A DNA stretch of 64,000 nt from contig NZ_JXXV01000012.1 in assembly GCF_000967545.1 (NCBI RefSeq), positions 1 to 64,000 on the forward strand, in the 5' to 3' direction. Below the pieces are notes generated by a model that worked only from the letters and a program-made list of their open reading frames with translations, searched no databases and was not told where the DNA came from. The stretch comes from Vibrio galatheae (GTDB lineage Bacteria > Pseudomonadota > Gammaproteobacteria > Enterobacterales > Vibrionaceae). Below, in pieces: positions 26,770 to 35,725 of the stretch; the stretch's first letter is position 1; every line of letters starts with the position of its first letter. The translations under genes were made by a program, and so were the position numbers.

Positions 26770-26791
26770 AAAGCTCGCGTGGTGCGAGCTC
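26770..26791 (-). terminator. Weak hairpin terminator after mgsA
   Basis: AGCTCGC and GCGAGCT form a seven-base GC-rich stem. On the minus strand the following run is only TTGTTCCCTT. It lies about 20 bases after the mgsA stop. Confidence 0.5.
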
Positions 26792-26809
26792 TGTATGTGA
26801 CCAAGGTGT

Positions 26810-27265
26810 TTAGGTTCGCTTAGCTAGATACGCTTCGTAATCAGGTATCTCAATCGAGACTTCTTGTTCGATAAGCTCTGATTGAATAATAAATTTCGCT
26901 GTCGCTCGGTTGGTGGCGACTGGGATGTTCCACACACTAGCAATACGCAATAGGGCTTTAACATCTGGGTCATGCGGTACGGCATTGAGTGGATCCCAGA
27001 AAAAAATCAACACATCGAGTTTCTTCTCGGAAATCAATGCGCCTATCTGCTGGTCACCGCCCATAGGGCCACTGATCATGCTCTTAACCGCTAGCCCGGT
27101 CTCTTTACTTAACATGGTACCAGTTGTACCGGTAGCGTAAAGAAAGTGACGTTGTAGCTTTTCTTTGTTTTCATTTACCCAGCGCAGTAGCTCGGGCTTA
27201 CAGTTGTCGTGGGCGACAAGTGCGATATGTTTGTGTGCCGGCAGGGTACGCGTCGTTTTTTCCAT
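26810..27265 (-). CDS. mgsA: Methylglyoxal synthase
   Basis: MgsA turns dihydroxyacetone phosphate into methylglyoxal and phosphate, a bypass used when phosphate or glycolytic flux is unbalanced. The 151-residue protein has [10 protein letters not shown], the phosphate loop [22 protein letters not shown] with the catalytic aspartate, and [22 protein letters not shown], with normal length. It starts nine bases after the torT stop on the same strand, so it is probably co-transcribed with torT, an uncommon partner. Confidence 0.95.
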   Translation of the reverse strand: MEKTTRTLPAHKHIALVAHDNCKPELLRWVNENKEKLQRHFLYATGTTGTMLSKETGLAVKSMISGPMGGDQQIGALISEKKLDVLIFFWDPLNAVPHDPDVKALLRIASVWNIPVATNRATAKFIIQSELIEQEVSIEIPDYEAYLAKRT

Positions 27266-27274
27266 TTAGACTTC

Positions 27275-28303
27275 CTAATTGTTTTCGCTATATACGTTAA
27301 ATGTTGGTCGATACTCTGAAGGAGACAAAGATTGGGCTATCACCTCAGGGTTCAAATTTTGTGGAGTCAGAGACTCGATCGTCGGCGCTTGTTTTTTGTT
27401 GTAATCTTCTCCGCGCAAGTAGTGGGTGGCTTGCAAAATCGACATCCTACCTTGGAGTACCATTTTATCGGTAGGAGCGAACTCGACCTTATTTCTAAGT
27501 AACCCGCGGTACACACCGTGACTCAGATAAGTAGAGATGAGCTTAATCTCATTTGTCAGATTGGTGCTGCGAAGTTCACTAATCGCCGCTTCTATGGCCA
27601 CCGCACTTCCCACTATATAATCTATATTTTTGTTATCAATCGCTATTTGAACTAAGTTGCGTTGCAGTTCTTTGTCATTGTCTGCCCAGTAGGTTTCGAC
27701 AACATTAATATCGCTTGCGGCTATCGCTGAATAAAAGCCTTCTATAACAGGTTTCGTGCCACCACTTAATTGAGGACCTGGGAGTAACACAACATTGACC
27801 ACCCCAGAACCAATAGGATGTTTGGTTTTGAGGTAATCACCGGCATAGAAACCCATCCAATACCAATTCACCCCAACTTGCCCTTTTAGTGCGGCTTGAT
27901 TTGAGTTGTCGAGGGTGAGTTGGTTGACCGTTGCAAAAACCGGGATTGATGCGGCGACTGAGTTTAATGAGGAGTAGAAGAGCTCGGGTGAAACGCTGCC
28001 CAATATAATTGCGTCAGCTTGCCATTCAACGCACTGTGACATTTGTTCGCGCTGTTTTTCAAGATTAAGGTATCCACCTGACTCTAAAACACGGAGTTCG
28101 ATGCCCTCTTTCTTGGCTTGGTCAACCATGCCGTAGTTAACCGAAAGCCAATAAGAATCCTTCAAATGAGGATAAATCGCGCAAATCATTGTCGGTTCAG
28201 TCGCAAAGCTAACAGAGGTCGGCACGGATATAGAAACAAGAAGAGCTGTCACGACCTTTAAAGATAATTTGATTGCAGAGATCAAAGACATACAGCATTT
28301 CAT
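27275..28303 (-). CDS. torT: Periplasmic TMAO-sensing protein TorT
   Basis: TorT is a periplasmic binding-protein-like sensor that binds trimethylamine N-oxide and signals to the TorS kinase. The protein matches E. coli TorT by eye in PHLKDSYWLSVNYGMVDQAK, VLESGGYLNLEKQREQM, VNVVLLPGPQLSGGTKPVIEGF, YWADNDKELQRNLVQ and SLSPSEYRPTF. From the ATG at 28303 it is 342 residues, with a signal peptide up to about residue 34 (...SVSFATEP). ATG codons at 28291 and 28348 are alternatives. It is divergent from torS with a gap of 68 bases, and mgsA follows. Confidence 0.9.
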   Translation of the reverse strand: MKCCMSLISAIKLSLKVVTALLVSISVPTSVSFATEPTMICAIYPHLKDSYWLSVNYGMVDQAKKEGIELRVLESGGYLNLEKQREQMSQCVEWQADAIILGSVSPELFYSSLNSVAASIPVFATVNQLTLDNSNQAALKGQVGVNWYWMGFYAGDYLKTKHPIGSGVVNVVLLPGPQLSGGTKPVIEGFYSAIAASDINVVETYWADNDKELQRNLVQIAIDNKNIDYIVGSAVAIEAAISELRSTNLTNEIKLISTYLSHGVYRGLLRNKVEFAPTDKMVLQGRMSILQATHYLRGEDYNKKQAPTIESLTPQNLNPEVIAQSLSPSEYRPTFNVYSENN

Positions 28304-28371
28304 TGGTAATGGGCCTATAAACACTGCAAAATATAACTCATTCCTCAAGAGTTAAGAAGTGAAGAATCCCA

Positions 28372-31263
28372 ATGTTATTGGCTAAAGCGAGTATTGGTCG
28401 CAAGTTACTGCTGGCATTTTTAGCGATGACACTGCTTGTCTTAATCTCTGCACTAATCGGTATGTTTGGCTTCACTTCAATCGAAAAAACTGAGCGTAAA
28501 GTTGTCAACTCCGCGATTCCAGCCATGATAGAGGCGCGACAGGTATCCGAGCTCAGCTCTCGTATCATCTCCTTAGTTCAAACCTTGTCTAATGCGAAAA
28601 CTGAGGCAGAACGCCAGAAATCTGGTAAAGAGCTGTTTTCATTGCTCGAATCTATGATGAGACATATTACCCAGTTAGGTGAAGACGCATTTGATTCGTC
28701 GCTGCTGGATCGGTTGGAAAATGATGTTCAAGGTGTTATCGATACTTTAGCTAAGCTCGGAAGTACGGTTGAGCGGCGACTTGTTTTAAATGATGAGCTG
28801 CAATGGCAAACTGAAGAATTGCGTGCACTAGCGACAGAGCTCGAACAACTCACTCGTACTCAAGTCGCCAATACTTCAACGATTGCTGTCGCCAACGTGA
28901 CACATATTTACGCGTTACTTGATAAAGACCAGCGGGAACAAGCCTATAAAGCACTCGATACATTGGTCGAAGTCGATCTGGATTTGGCTGAACGTTTGCA
29001 CGAACTTCATTTGCTTGCGTTCAAATTGCTCAACCATATTGAAGAGACTCGTACCGTTTCAAACTTTGAACGTATTTTTACCATCCGCCATGAATTTAAT
29101 CTCAATCTAAGTATCATGAACCGCCGCGTTAAGTCGGTGGAAGATCCAACGCGATCCAAACAGATGGCGACTTTACTTAAAAAATTGCAGCAACATGAGG
29201 GCGTTTTTGAACGATTAATCCAAGCTTACGATAACGAACGTGAAGCCCAGCGATTGATGCAAGTTACCTTAACCCAGTTTTCGACGCTCAATACCACAGT
29301 GAACAAATTGGTTGATGACTCTAACGCTACCACCGCAGATGCCGTATCAAAGTTGAAGGCCACGCTCGAGTATGCGCAACTAACACTGGCGGTGATAACG
29401 ATGCTTAGCTTAATCATAGTGGTCTGGATCGTTTGGAAAGTGGTTTATATATCGGTATTAAAACGCTTAGACCAATATTCTTCAGCGCTGGTGGCCATTG
29501 CCAACGGACAATTAGACGTTGAGCTCACCATCAAAGGTAAAGATGAATTGGCACATATGGGCCAAGCGATCATCACTGCAAGAAACACGGCTAAAGCACT
29601 TAAAGTCGTCGCTGAAAGTGAAGCGGTTGCCAAGCGAGAGCTTGAAGCTCATAAAGAGCAACTCGAAGAGTTAGTCGATGAAAGAACTCAGCAACTGCAA
29701 GACGCGAATATGCGTTTAAACCAAGAGGTGGATAACCATACTCGGGCACGTGAAGAAGCCGAGCAGGCGAATAAAGCTAAATCAACCTTTCTTGCCACAA
29801 TGAGCCATGAAATCAGAACGCCGATGAATGGTGTGTTAGGGACGGTACAACTGCTACAAGAGACAGATCTGAATCAAGTCCAAGCACAGTATGTTGACGT
29901 TATTAATCGCAGTGGAAATAACTTGTTAGCCATATTAAACGACGTTTTAGACTACTCAAAGATTGAGGCGGGTCACCTAGAAATCCGACCGATCAATTTC
30001 AATCTTCATGCAATGGTGGATGACGCCAAGCAGTTACTTCTGGGGCATGCAAAGCAAAAATCACTGCAATTAGAGTATTGCATTGAAAGTGACGTAAAAA
30101 GATATTGGTTTGGTGATGCCACTCGTATCAGTCAGGTGTTAAATAACCTAGTTGGCAACGCGATAAAATTTACCGAAAGGGGTAATGTTGATATCTATGT
30201 TGCAATCGACCCAGATACGGTCGGCAATGTGATGTTTGAGGTGACGGACACTGGCGTTGGAATCAGTGCTGAGGAGCAATTGACGTTATTCGAAGCATTC
30301 ACTCAAGCATCTGGAGGTGTTGGCAACAAAGGCGGAACAGGGCTAGGTTTAGCGATTTGCAAGCGTCTAGTGGAAGCCATGGGGGGACGTCTCTACGTTG
30401 ATTCCAACCTTGGCGAAGGGAGCTGCTTCTGGTTTTCTATTCCGCTTACTGAGGGCAAAGAATACGTTCAAGCACGAACGCCAACCAGCAGTAGTATCAA
30501 AGCCAAAGTTCTTCTCGTAGAAGACAATCCAGTCAACTGTTTAGTGGCTGAAGGCTTTCTTGCGAGTATGAATCATGTTGTCGACACTGCGATTAACGGT
30601 GCACAAGCATTGGCGCTGTTTAAGCAGTCGACTTATGATTTGGTCTTAATGGACATCAATCTTCCCGATGGGAACGGTGTTGATTTACTCGCGCAGTTTA
30701 AAGCATACCAAGCGCAGCTTTCACCCCAACTTTACACACCAATGATTGCGGTTTCGGCGCATGTTTACCGCGAGGAGGTTGAAGGTTACCTCGCGGCAGG
30801 TTTTGATGACTACTTGCCAAAGCCGCTTGATAAAGATCGGTTATGCCGTACGATTCAAAGTCATCTCGAAGGTCAGCCTTTGTTGCTTGATCAAGACGAC
30901 TATCCGCAACCAGAGATCGACACAGAGCAGAGAGCCATTATCAATACTCGTGTTTTATTGGCCGATATGGATGTATTAGGCAAAGACAAAATGACACAAA
31001 TTGTCGAGATGTTTCACATTGGGGCGAACGAAGTGTTAGATTTGCTTAAATCTGCGCAGCGAGATCAAGATGCTCACGCCATCGTTCAGCTAATACATAA
31101 ATTAAAAGGATCTGCAGGTAGCTTGGGGCTCGAAGCACTATATGACTTGAGCTTAGAGATTGAAATGTCATCACAGCCGTTAGCACTTTACTCACAAAAT
31201 AGGCAACGTTTGGCTTTGCTGGTTGAAAAGTCGAAGCAATCGTTAGATGAATTAATTAGATAG
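28372..31263 (+). CDS. torS: Hybrid sensor histidine kinase TorS
   Basis: TorS senses TorT-bound TMAO and feeds a phosphorelay that ends at TorR, switching on TMAO respiration. The 963-residue protein has an N-terminal membrane helix (about 10-31), a long helical periplasmic sensor, a second membrane helix (about 340-360), HAMP, a coiled coil, the kinase with H479 in [13 protein letters not shown] and G boxes, a receiver with D761 in [11 protein letters not shown], and a C-terminal HPt domain with H909 in [11 protein letters not shown]. All three relay residues are present. It is divergent from torT. No torR or torCAD lies in this window. Confidence 0.92.
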   Translation: MLLAKASIGRKLLLAFLAMTLLVLISALIGMFGFTSIEKTERKVVNSAIPAMIEARQVSELSSRIISLVQTLSNAKTEAERQKSGKELFSLLESMMRHITQLGEDAFDSSLLDRLENDVQGVIDTLAKLGSTVERRLVLNDELQWQTEELRALATELEQLTRTQVANTSTIAVANVTHIYALLDKDQREQAYKALDTLVEVDLDLAERLHELHLLAFKLLNHIEETRTVSNFERIFTIRHEFNLNLSIMNRRVKSVEDPTRSKQMATLLKKLQQHEGVFERLIQAYDNEREAQRLMQVTLTQFSTLNTTVNKLVDDSNATTADAVSKLKATLEYAQLTLAVITMLSLIIVVWIVWKVVYISVLKRLDQYSSALVAIANGQLDVELTIKGKDELAHMGQAIITARNTAKALKVVAESEAVAKRELEAHKEQLEELVDERTQQLQDANMRLNQEVDNHTRAREEAEQANKAKSTFLATMSHEIRTPMNGVLGTVQLLQETDLNQVQAQYVDVINRSGNNLLAILNDVLDYSKIEAGHLEIRPINFNLHAMVDDAKQLLLGHAKQKSLQLEYCIESDVKRYWFGDATRISQVLNNLVGNAIKFTERGNVDIYVAIDPDTVGNVMFEVTDTGVGISAEEQLTLFEAFTQASGGVGNKGGTGLGLAICKRLVEAMGGRLYVDSNLGEGSCFWFSIPLTEGKEYVQARTPTSSSIKAKVLLVEDNPVNCLVAEGFLASMNHVVDTAINGAQALALFKQSTYDLVLMDINLPDGNGVDLLAQFKAYQAQLSPQLYTPMIAVSAHVYREEVEGYLAAGFDDYLPKPLDKDRLCRTIQSHLEGQPLLLDQDDYPQPEIDTEQRAIINTRVLLADMDVLGKDKMTQIVEMFHIGANEVLDLLKSAQRDQDAHAIVQLIHKLKGSAGSLGLEALYDLSLEIEMSSQPLALYSQNRQRLALLVEKSKQSLDELIR

Positions 31264-31270
31264 AGAGCAT

Positions 31271-31792
31271 ATGAACTGCATTGAATCAGAACAACTTGTA
31301 ATGACTCAAATTACAGATAAAGACTGGGCCCTATTTGAACGGTTAAACCAAGATGAAGACGTTATTCGTTACGCCTTTGATAAACCGTCAACCGAGCAAA
31401 TCCGCCAGCGTTTTGAATCTAGATTACCTGAATGGAAGTGGCCTGATAGTCATTGGTTGTGCCTAGTGATAAGTGAAAAGCAGACGGGTACCCCAATTGG
31501 GGTGACTGGGCTTTGTGTTTCAGAGCAAAACATAAACGAAATCGAAGTGGGTTATCTGCTACTACCAGAGTTTCATGGCAAGGGCTATGGCACAGAATCG
31601 CTGATAGCGTTAATGGATCATGCAAAAGCAGAATTTCCGATTAAAACGGTCAATGCGATCGTGACTGACGGCAATATTGCTTCGTGTAAAGTGCTAGAGA
31701 AAGCGGGGTTTAAACTTGCTGAGCGTGAAAAAGATGCCTACCAAATAGGCGGCCAACGTTATGATGATTTAATCTACCGTTTTCAGGTATAA
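31271..31792 (+). CDS. GNAT acetyltransferase, RimJ/RimL type
   Basis: The 173-residue protein has the RimJ/RimL-type layout: GTPIGVTGLCVSE, EIEVGYLLLPEFHGKGYGTESL (acetyl-CoA loop HGKGYG at about residues 103-108), and NIASCKVLEKAGFKLAEREKD near the end. Substrate unknown. It starts seven bases after the torS stop, so it is probably translated from the torS transcript. Any functional link to TMAO signalling is unproven. Confidence 0.86.
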   Translation: MNCIESEQLVMTQITDKDWALFERLNQDEDVIRYAFDKPSTEQIRQRFESRLPEWKWPDSHWLCLVISEKQTGTPIGVTGLCVSEQNINEIEVGYLLLPEFHGKGYGTESLIALMDHAKAEFPIKTVNAIVTDGNIASCKVLEKAGFKLAEREKDAYQIGGQRYDDLIYRFQV

Positions 31793-31929
31793 AATCCGCT
31801 GGCGACGACAGAGAGTGTGAGTAGTGATTGCGCAGTGTAGTAGGTGATCATAATGACATGCCGAGAAACGCTGAGTGGCTGCGGAATCTGTCGACAGCAA
31901 GAACAACATCCGAGACAATAAATACAAAC

Positions 31930-31954
31930 AAAAAAGCAGCGAATGCTGCTTTTA
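31930..31954 (-). terminator. Intrinsic terminator after yqhD
   Basis: AAAAGCAGC, loop GAAT, GCTGCTTTT; on the minus strand a TTTTTT tract follows. It lies about 22 bases after the yqhD stop and may also stop transcripts from the acetyltransferase side. Confidence 0.8.
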
Positions 31955-31975
31955 AGATTAATAACTTAGCTAAAT

Positions 31976-33124
31976 TTACGCAATAGCGAGACTCAGTATT
32001 CGGCGACTCTGCTCTAGATCGATTGCCTGATTTTCACCAAGGGCGGTCATACCGTGTTGAGATAATTGCTCAATGACAGCTTCGACGGCGTCTTCCTTGC
32101 CGTTTTCGTATTCACTAAACTGAGTTGTGACGCCAAGTGACTGATAAAATGCTTCGATTGCTGCAATCGCCTGTTCGGCAAGATCATCCGATTGAGCAAG
32201 GCCAAATACATTTTTACCCATTTGCTCTAACTTAGCTCTTTTGGCATCGATTTGATTGCGCAACAAAGAAGGCTGTACGATGGCTAAAGAGCGCGCATGA
32301 TCAACCCCCCAAAGCGCGGTAAATTCATGGCCGATCATATGAGTTGCCCAATCATGTGGCACACCAGAGCCAATTAGGCCATTCAGTGCCTGATTCGCTG
32401 ACCACATCAGATTCGCGCGCCATGCATCGTTGTCGCGCTCGTCAAATTGCTCACCGAGTGTTTTCAGGTTTCTGAGTAGTGCTTCTGCGTAACCATCTTG
32501 CACCATAGCATCATGACGTCGAGTGATGTATTGCTCACACACGTGAACCCAAGCATCAACAATTCCGTTGATCAGTTGCTTCTCAGGCAGCGTTTTCATT
32601 ACATCTGGATCCATAACCGCGAATTTAGGCTGTACATGCGGTGTCATGAATGACAGTTTGTCTTGAGTCTCTGCCTTGGTGACAACTGCACCCATATTTG
32701 ACTCTGAGCCCGTTGCTGGGAGCGTCAATATAGCACCAAGGGGCACGGCAGAAGTCACGCGATGTTGACCCAGCATAATGTCCCAACCGTCGCCGTCATA
32801 TTTAGCTGCCGCAGCCACGTATTTTGAACCGTCAATAACAGATCCGCCGCCGACGGCAAGAATAAAGTCGATAGATTGCTCTTTCACGATAGCGACAGCG
32901 CGATCAAGTGTCTCTTTAGTTGGGTTTGGCTCAACACCGGAAAACTCACACCATGTGTGGTCTTTTAGCGCATTTACGACTTGGTCATAAACACCATTGT
33001 TTTTAATCGAGCCACCACCATAAATGACTAAGACTTTCTGCTCTACAGGAATATTGGATTGAATGCTTTGGATTTGGCCCTGACCGAAGTTGATTTGAGT
33101 CGGATTGACATAAGTAAAATGCAT
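31976..33124 (-). CDS. yqhD: NADPH-dependent aldehyde reductase / iron-type alcohol dehydrogenase, YqhD family
   Basis: YqhD reduces toxic short aldehydes (methylglyoxal, acrolein and others) with NADPH in the cytoplasm. The 382-residue protein aligns by eye with E. coli YqhD: VLVIYGGGSIKNNGVYDQV, LAVGGGSVIDGSKY, LTLPATGSESNMGAVV, then metal ligands in VDAWVHV, HDWATHMIGHEF and WGVDHARSL. The order of D and H residues fits the zinc/iron site. It is divergent from an AraC-type regulator that matches YqhC. A terminator follows. The pairing suits aldehyde detoxification. Confidence 0.92.
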   Translation of the reverse strand: MHFTYVNPTQINFGQGQIQSIQSNIPVEQKVLVIYGGGSIKNNGVYDQVVNALKDHTWCEFSGVEPNPTKETLDRAVAIVKEQSIDFILAVGGGSVIDGSKYVAAAAKYDGDGWDIMLGQHRVTSAVPLGAILTLPATGSESNMGAVVTKAETQDKLSFMTPHVQPKFAVMDPDVMKTLPEKQLINGIVDAWVHVCEQYITRRHDAMVQDGYAEALLRNLKTLGEQFDERDNDAWRANLMWSANQALNGLIGSGVPHDWATHMIGHEFTALWGVDHARSLAIVQPSLLRNQIDAKRAKLEQMGKNVFGLAQSDDLAEQAIAAIEAFYQSLGVTTQFSEYENGKEDAVEAVIEQLSQHGMTALGENQAIDLEQSRRILSLAIA

Positions 33125-33216
33125 GGTATTTGCCTCTTGCTGCCATTTTAGTTTAATGGGTTGTGCTGTTAAGATGCATATTAGTCTTGACTTTGGATCA
33201 TTAAAAGGTCAATTTC

Positions 33217-33260
33217 TCCATTGATTTTGCCTATTTCTCTAAATTTAAACTATCAATGGA
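33217..33260. promoter_or_regulatory. Inverted repeat in the yqhD-yqhC gap
   Basis: TCCATTGA at 33217-33224 and its exact reverse complement TCAATGGA at 33253-33260 are 28 bases apart in the divergent promoter region; the second ends six bases before the yqhC start. It is a candidate binding site for the adjacent AraC-type protein. Confidence 0.4.
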
Positions 33261-33266
33261 AAAAAT

Positions 33267-34151
33267 ATGTCACTGGCTACTTTAATGAAGCAATACGTAG
33301 ATCAAAAAGGACTCGATCAACTAGAAGGCATGGCTAAGACGGAAATTGATGGCTTGTACTTCTATCGAAGTAGCACAGGAAACGCGCGCAAACCTTTTGT
33401 TTATCAATCTGGGTTGATCGTGCTTGGTCAGGGTAGGAAGAACATTTATCTAGGTAATCAACCCGTTCAGTATGGGCCAGAAGAATACCTCGTTGTTGGA
33501 GTACCGATGCCGCTAGAGTGCGAAGCGATAGCGGTTGACGGTGAACCTTTATTGGGATTGACGATCGATATTGATCCTCAAGTGTTGCATCGCCTAGTCA
33601 ATAAACTTGATAGCCTCAATTGCTACAAGCCTTGTCGAGATTGTAATACTCGATCCGGACTCAAGTCTGTCAGTATGGATAGAGATATGCTCGACGTTTG
33701 TGAGCGACTAATGAAAGCGTTGTGCCATCCGGTTGAACATGCGGTCATTGGTGAGAGTTTGATGGAAGAGCTGGCTTATCGTGCGTTGATGAGCAAAGAA
33801 GGCAACGTTCTGTTTGATCTTGCCCGTCACGAAGGCCATTACGCAAGAGTCGCGAAAGCGCTTGATTATCTGCACAAAAACTATACACGTAACGTTACGG
33901 TGCAAGATCTTGCTGAGCATGCCAACATGAGTGTCTCTGCGTTCCATCAAGCATTTAGAAATGTCACATTAGCCTCACCAATCCAATACATTAAAAAAGT
34001 ACGCCTAGATAAGGCGCGCGAACTTATTCAGCTAGAAGGGGTAAGAGTAGGGGACGCGGCTCGCTTGGTGGGTTACAACAGCGCATCGCAGTTTTCGCGT
34101 GAATTCAAACGTCATTTCAACGAAACCCCGAAAGCGAAATTGACCAGTTAA
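33267..34151 (+). CDS. yqhC: AraC-family regulator, YqhC-like
   Basis: The 294-residue regulator has an N-terminal AraC_N-type domain (FYRSSTGNARKPFVYQSGLI, VLGQGRKNIYLGNQ, YLVVGVPMPLECEA) and a C-terminal pair of helix-turn-helix units from about residue 195, with NVTVQDLAEHANMSVSAFHQ and GDAARLVGYNSASQFSREFKRHF. E. coli YqhC, encoded next to yqhD, activates it on aldehyde exposure. The same N-terminal domain and divergent placement here support that role. Two cysteines in YKPCRDCNTRSG (about 118-121) are well placed to react with aldehydes, though this is inference. Confidence 0.88.
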   Translation: MSLATLMKQYVDQKGLDQLEGMAKTEIDGLYFYRSSTGNARKPFVYQSGLIVLGQGRKNIYLGNQPVQYGPEEYLVVGVPMPLECEAIAVDGEPLLGLTIDIDPQVLHRLVNKLDSLNCYKPCRDCNTRSGLKSVSMDRDMLDVCERLMKALCHPVEHAVIGESLMEELAYRALMSKEGNVLFDLARHEGHYARVAKALDYLHKNYTRNVTVQDLAEHANMSVSAFHQAFRNVTLASPIQYIKKVRLDKARELIQLEGVRVGDAARLVGYNSASQFSREFKRHFNETPKAKLTS

Positions 34152-34272
34152 AAATGGGGAAGCAAGGTTTGTTCGTTTTACCGTGTTTTTTTGGTGTTAG
34201 TTGATCAATACTAACCATTAACGAGAGTTGTTCTCGTTTCCCCTTTAGGAGATCTAGTCAATCTTCTGCAAC

Positions 34273-34303
34273 AAACCCCTTAATCTCACGAGCAAGGGGT
34301 TTA
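34273..34303. terminator. Intrinsic hairpin between yqhC and glgC
   Basis: AAACCCCTT and AAGGGGTTT form a nine-base stem with a 12-base loop, followed by AATTT. It lies between convergent yqhC and glgC. The T tract is weak. Confidence 0.55.
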
Positions 34304-34359
34304 ATTTATTCGACTAACTACTAACGCACATTATCTAGACGGCTAAGTGAGGAGAGGGG

Positions 34360-35574
34360 CTAGAATTTGTAGCTTTCTGGTACAACAACAATACCCTTGT
34401 CCGAGATCTTAAATCGTTTCGCATCTTCAATCGGATTTAAACCAATCGACGTGTTGGCTGGTATTCTTACGTGTTTGTCGATGATGCAGTTAACCAGTTT
34501 GCACCCTTCACCAACTTCTACATCATCGAACAAAATACTGTCAACGACCATCGCACAGTCGTTAATGCGCACATTAGATGAGATCACTGAGTGTTGCACT
34601 GAACCACCAGAGTTAATCACGCCGTTGGCAATGATTGAGTTGATGAAAATGCCTTCGTTGCCAGTGGCTGACGATACTGTTCTCGCGGGTGGTAGTTGAG
34701 GCTCATAAGTACGGATACCCCAGTTCGCTTGGTACAGATTCATCGGTGGAATCGGCTCTAAAAGATCCATGTTGGCCTGGTAAAAAGAGTCAATGGTACC
34801 GACATCTCTCCAATAACAATCCCGCGCAACACGGCCACGATCAGAGCAGAAGTTGTAAGCATAAACGCCTTTTTCTTCGATTAGGCTGGGAATAATATCT
34901 TTACCGAAGTCGTGTGAGGAATCTGATTTCTCGGCATCGGCTGTTAGCACACGTTGCAGCGTTTCCATTTCGAAGATATAAATACCCATCGACACAAGGC
35001 TGCGCTCAGGATCACTCGGCATTGCTTCAGGTTCACTCGGTTTTTCGTTAAATCGTTTTACAGCGCTGTTTTCGTCGATAGATAAAACCCCAAACGCGGA
35101 TGCCTCTTTTTGCGCAATGTCCATCGACGCTATGGTGAGTTTGGCTCCTTTCGCAATGTGATCTTTTAACATCTCTGCGTAATCCATACGATAGATGTGA
35201 TCGCCAGACAAAACGATGACGTGCTTGGCATCGCTTCGATTGAGCAGCCATAGGTTGTGATAGATTGCGTCGGCAGTTCCCTCATACCATTTTCCTTTAC
35301 CGCGCATTTGAGGAGGGACAACTGAGATAAACTCACCGAGTTCTGGGTTAAACAGCGACCATCCGTCACGCAAGTGCTTTTGCAATGAATGGGACTTGTA
35401 CTGAGTAAGGACCAGAATTCTTCTCAAACCCGAGTGCAAACAATTAGTGAGCGTGAAGTCGATAATTCGGTATTTGCCTCCGAACGGAACTGCGGGTTTA
35501 GCTCGGTCATCCGTGAGAGGGCTAAGACGAGAGCCCATGCCACCCGCTAAGATGACGGTAAGTGTATCCTGCAT
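34360..35574 (-). CDS. glgC: Glucose-1-phosphate adenylyltransferase
   Basis: GlgC makes ADP-glucose from glucose 1-phosphate and ATP, the committed step of glycogen synthesis. The 404-residue protein has ILAGGMGSRLSPLTDDRAKPAVPFGGKYRIIDF at its N-terminus (activator and ATP sites), VLSGDHIYRMDY, the glucose-site block FNEKPSEPEAMP, YWRDVGTIDSFYQANMDLL and a C-terminal left-handed helix with hexapeptide pattern. It stands alone, without glgA, glgB or glgX, so the rest of the pathway must lie elsewhere. Confidence 0.95.
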   Translation of the reverse strand: MQDTLTVILAGGMGSRLSPLTDDRAKPAVPFGGKYRIIDFTLTNCLHSGLRRILVLTQYKSHSLQKHLRDGWSLFNPELGEFISVVPPQMRGKGKWYEGTADAIYHNLWLLNRSDAKHVIVLSGDHIYRMDYAEMLKDHIAKGAKLTIASMDIAQKEASAFGVLSIDENSAVKRFNEKPSEPEAMPSDPERSLVSMGIYIFEMETLQRVLTADAEKSDSSHDFGKDIIPSLIEEKGVYAYNFCSDRGRVARDCYWRDVGTIDSFYQANMDLLEPIPPMNLYQANWGIRTYEPQLPPARTVSSATGNEGIFINSIIANGVINSGGSVQHSVISSNVRINDCAMVVDSILFDDVEVGEGCKLVNCIIDKHVRIPANTSIGLNPIEDAKRFKISDKGIVVVPESYKF

Positions 35575-35725
35575 TTTCTATCTCCATATAGCGCAACAAG
35601 GAACATATCAAGATTAGTTCAAGATCTGCGCCAACCAGAAGAAGGCCGTTTAATGGGGGCTGTTACAGTTCGCTACAAAGAAAATGTGTGAACTTGGTGC
35701 ATTAGTAAACCCTTATGCACCAAAA

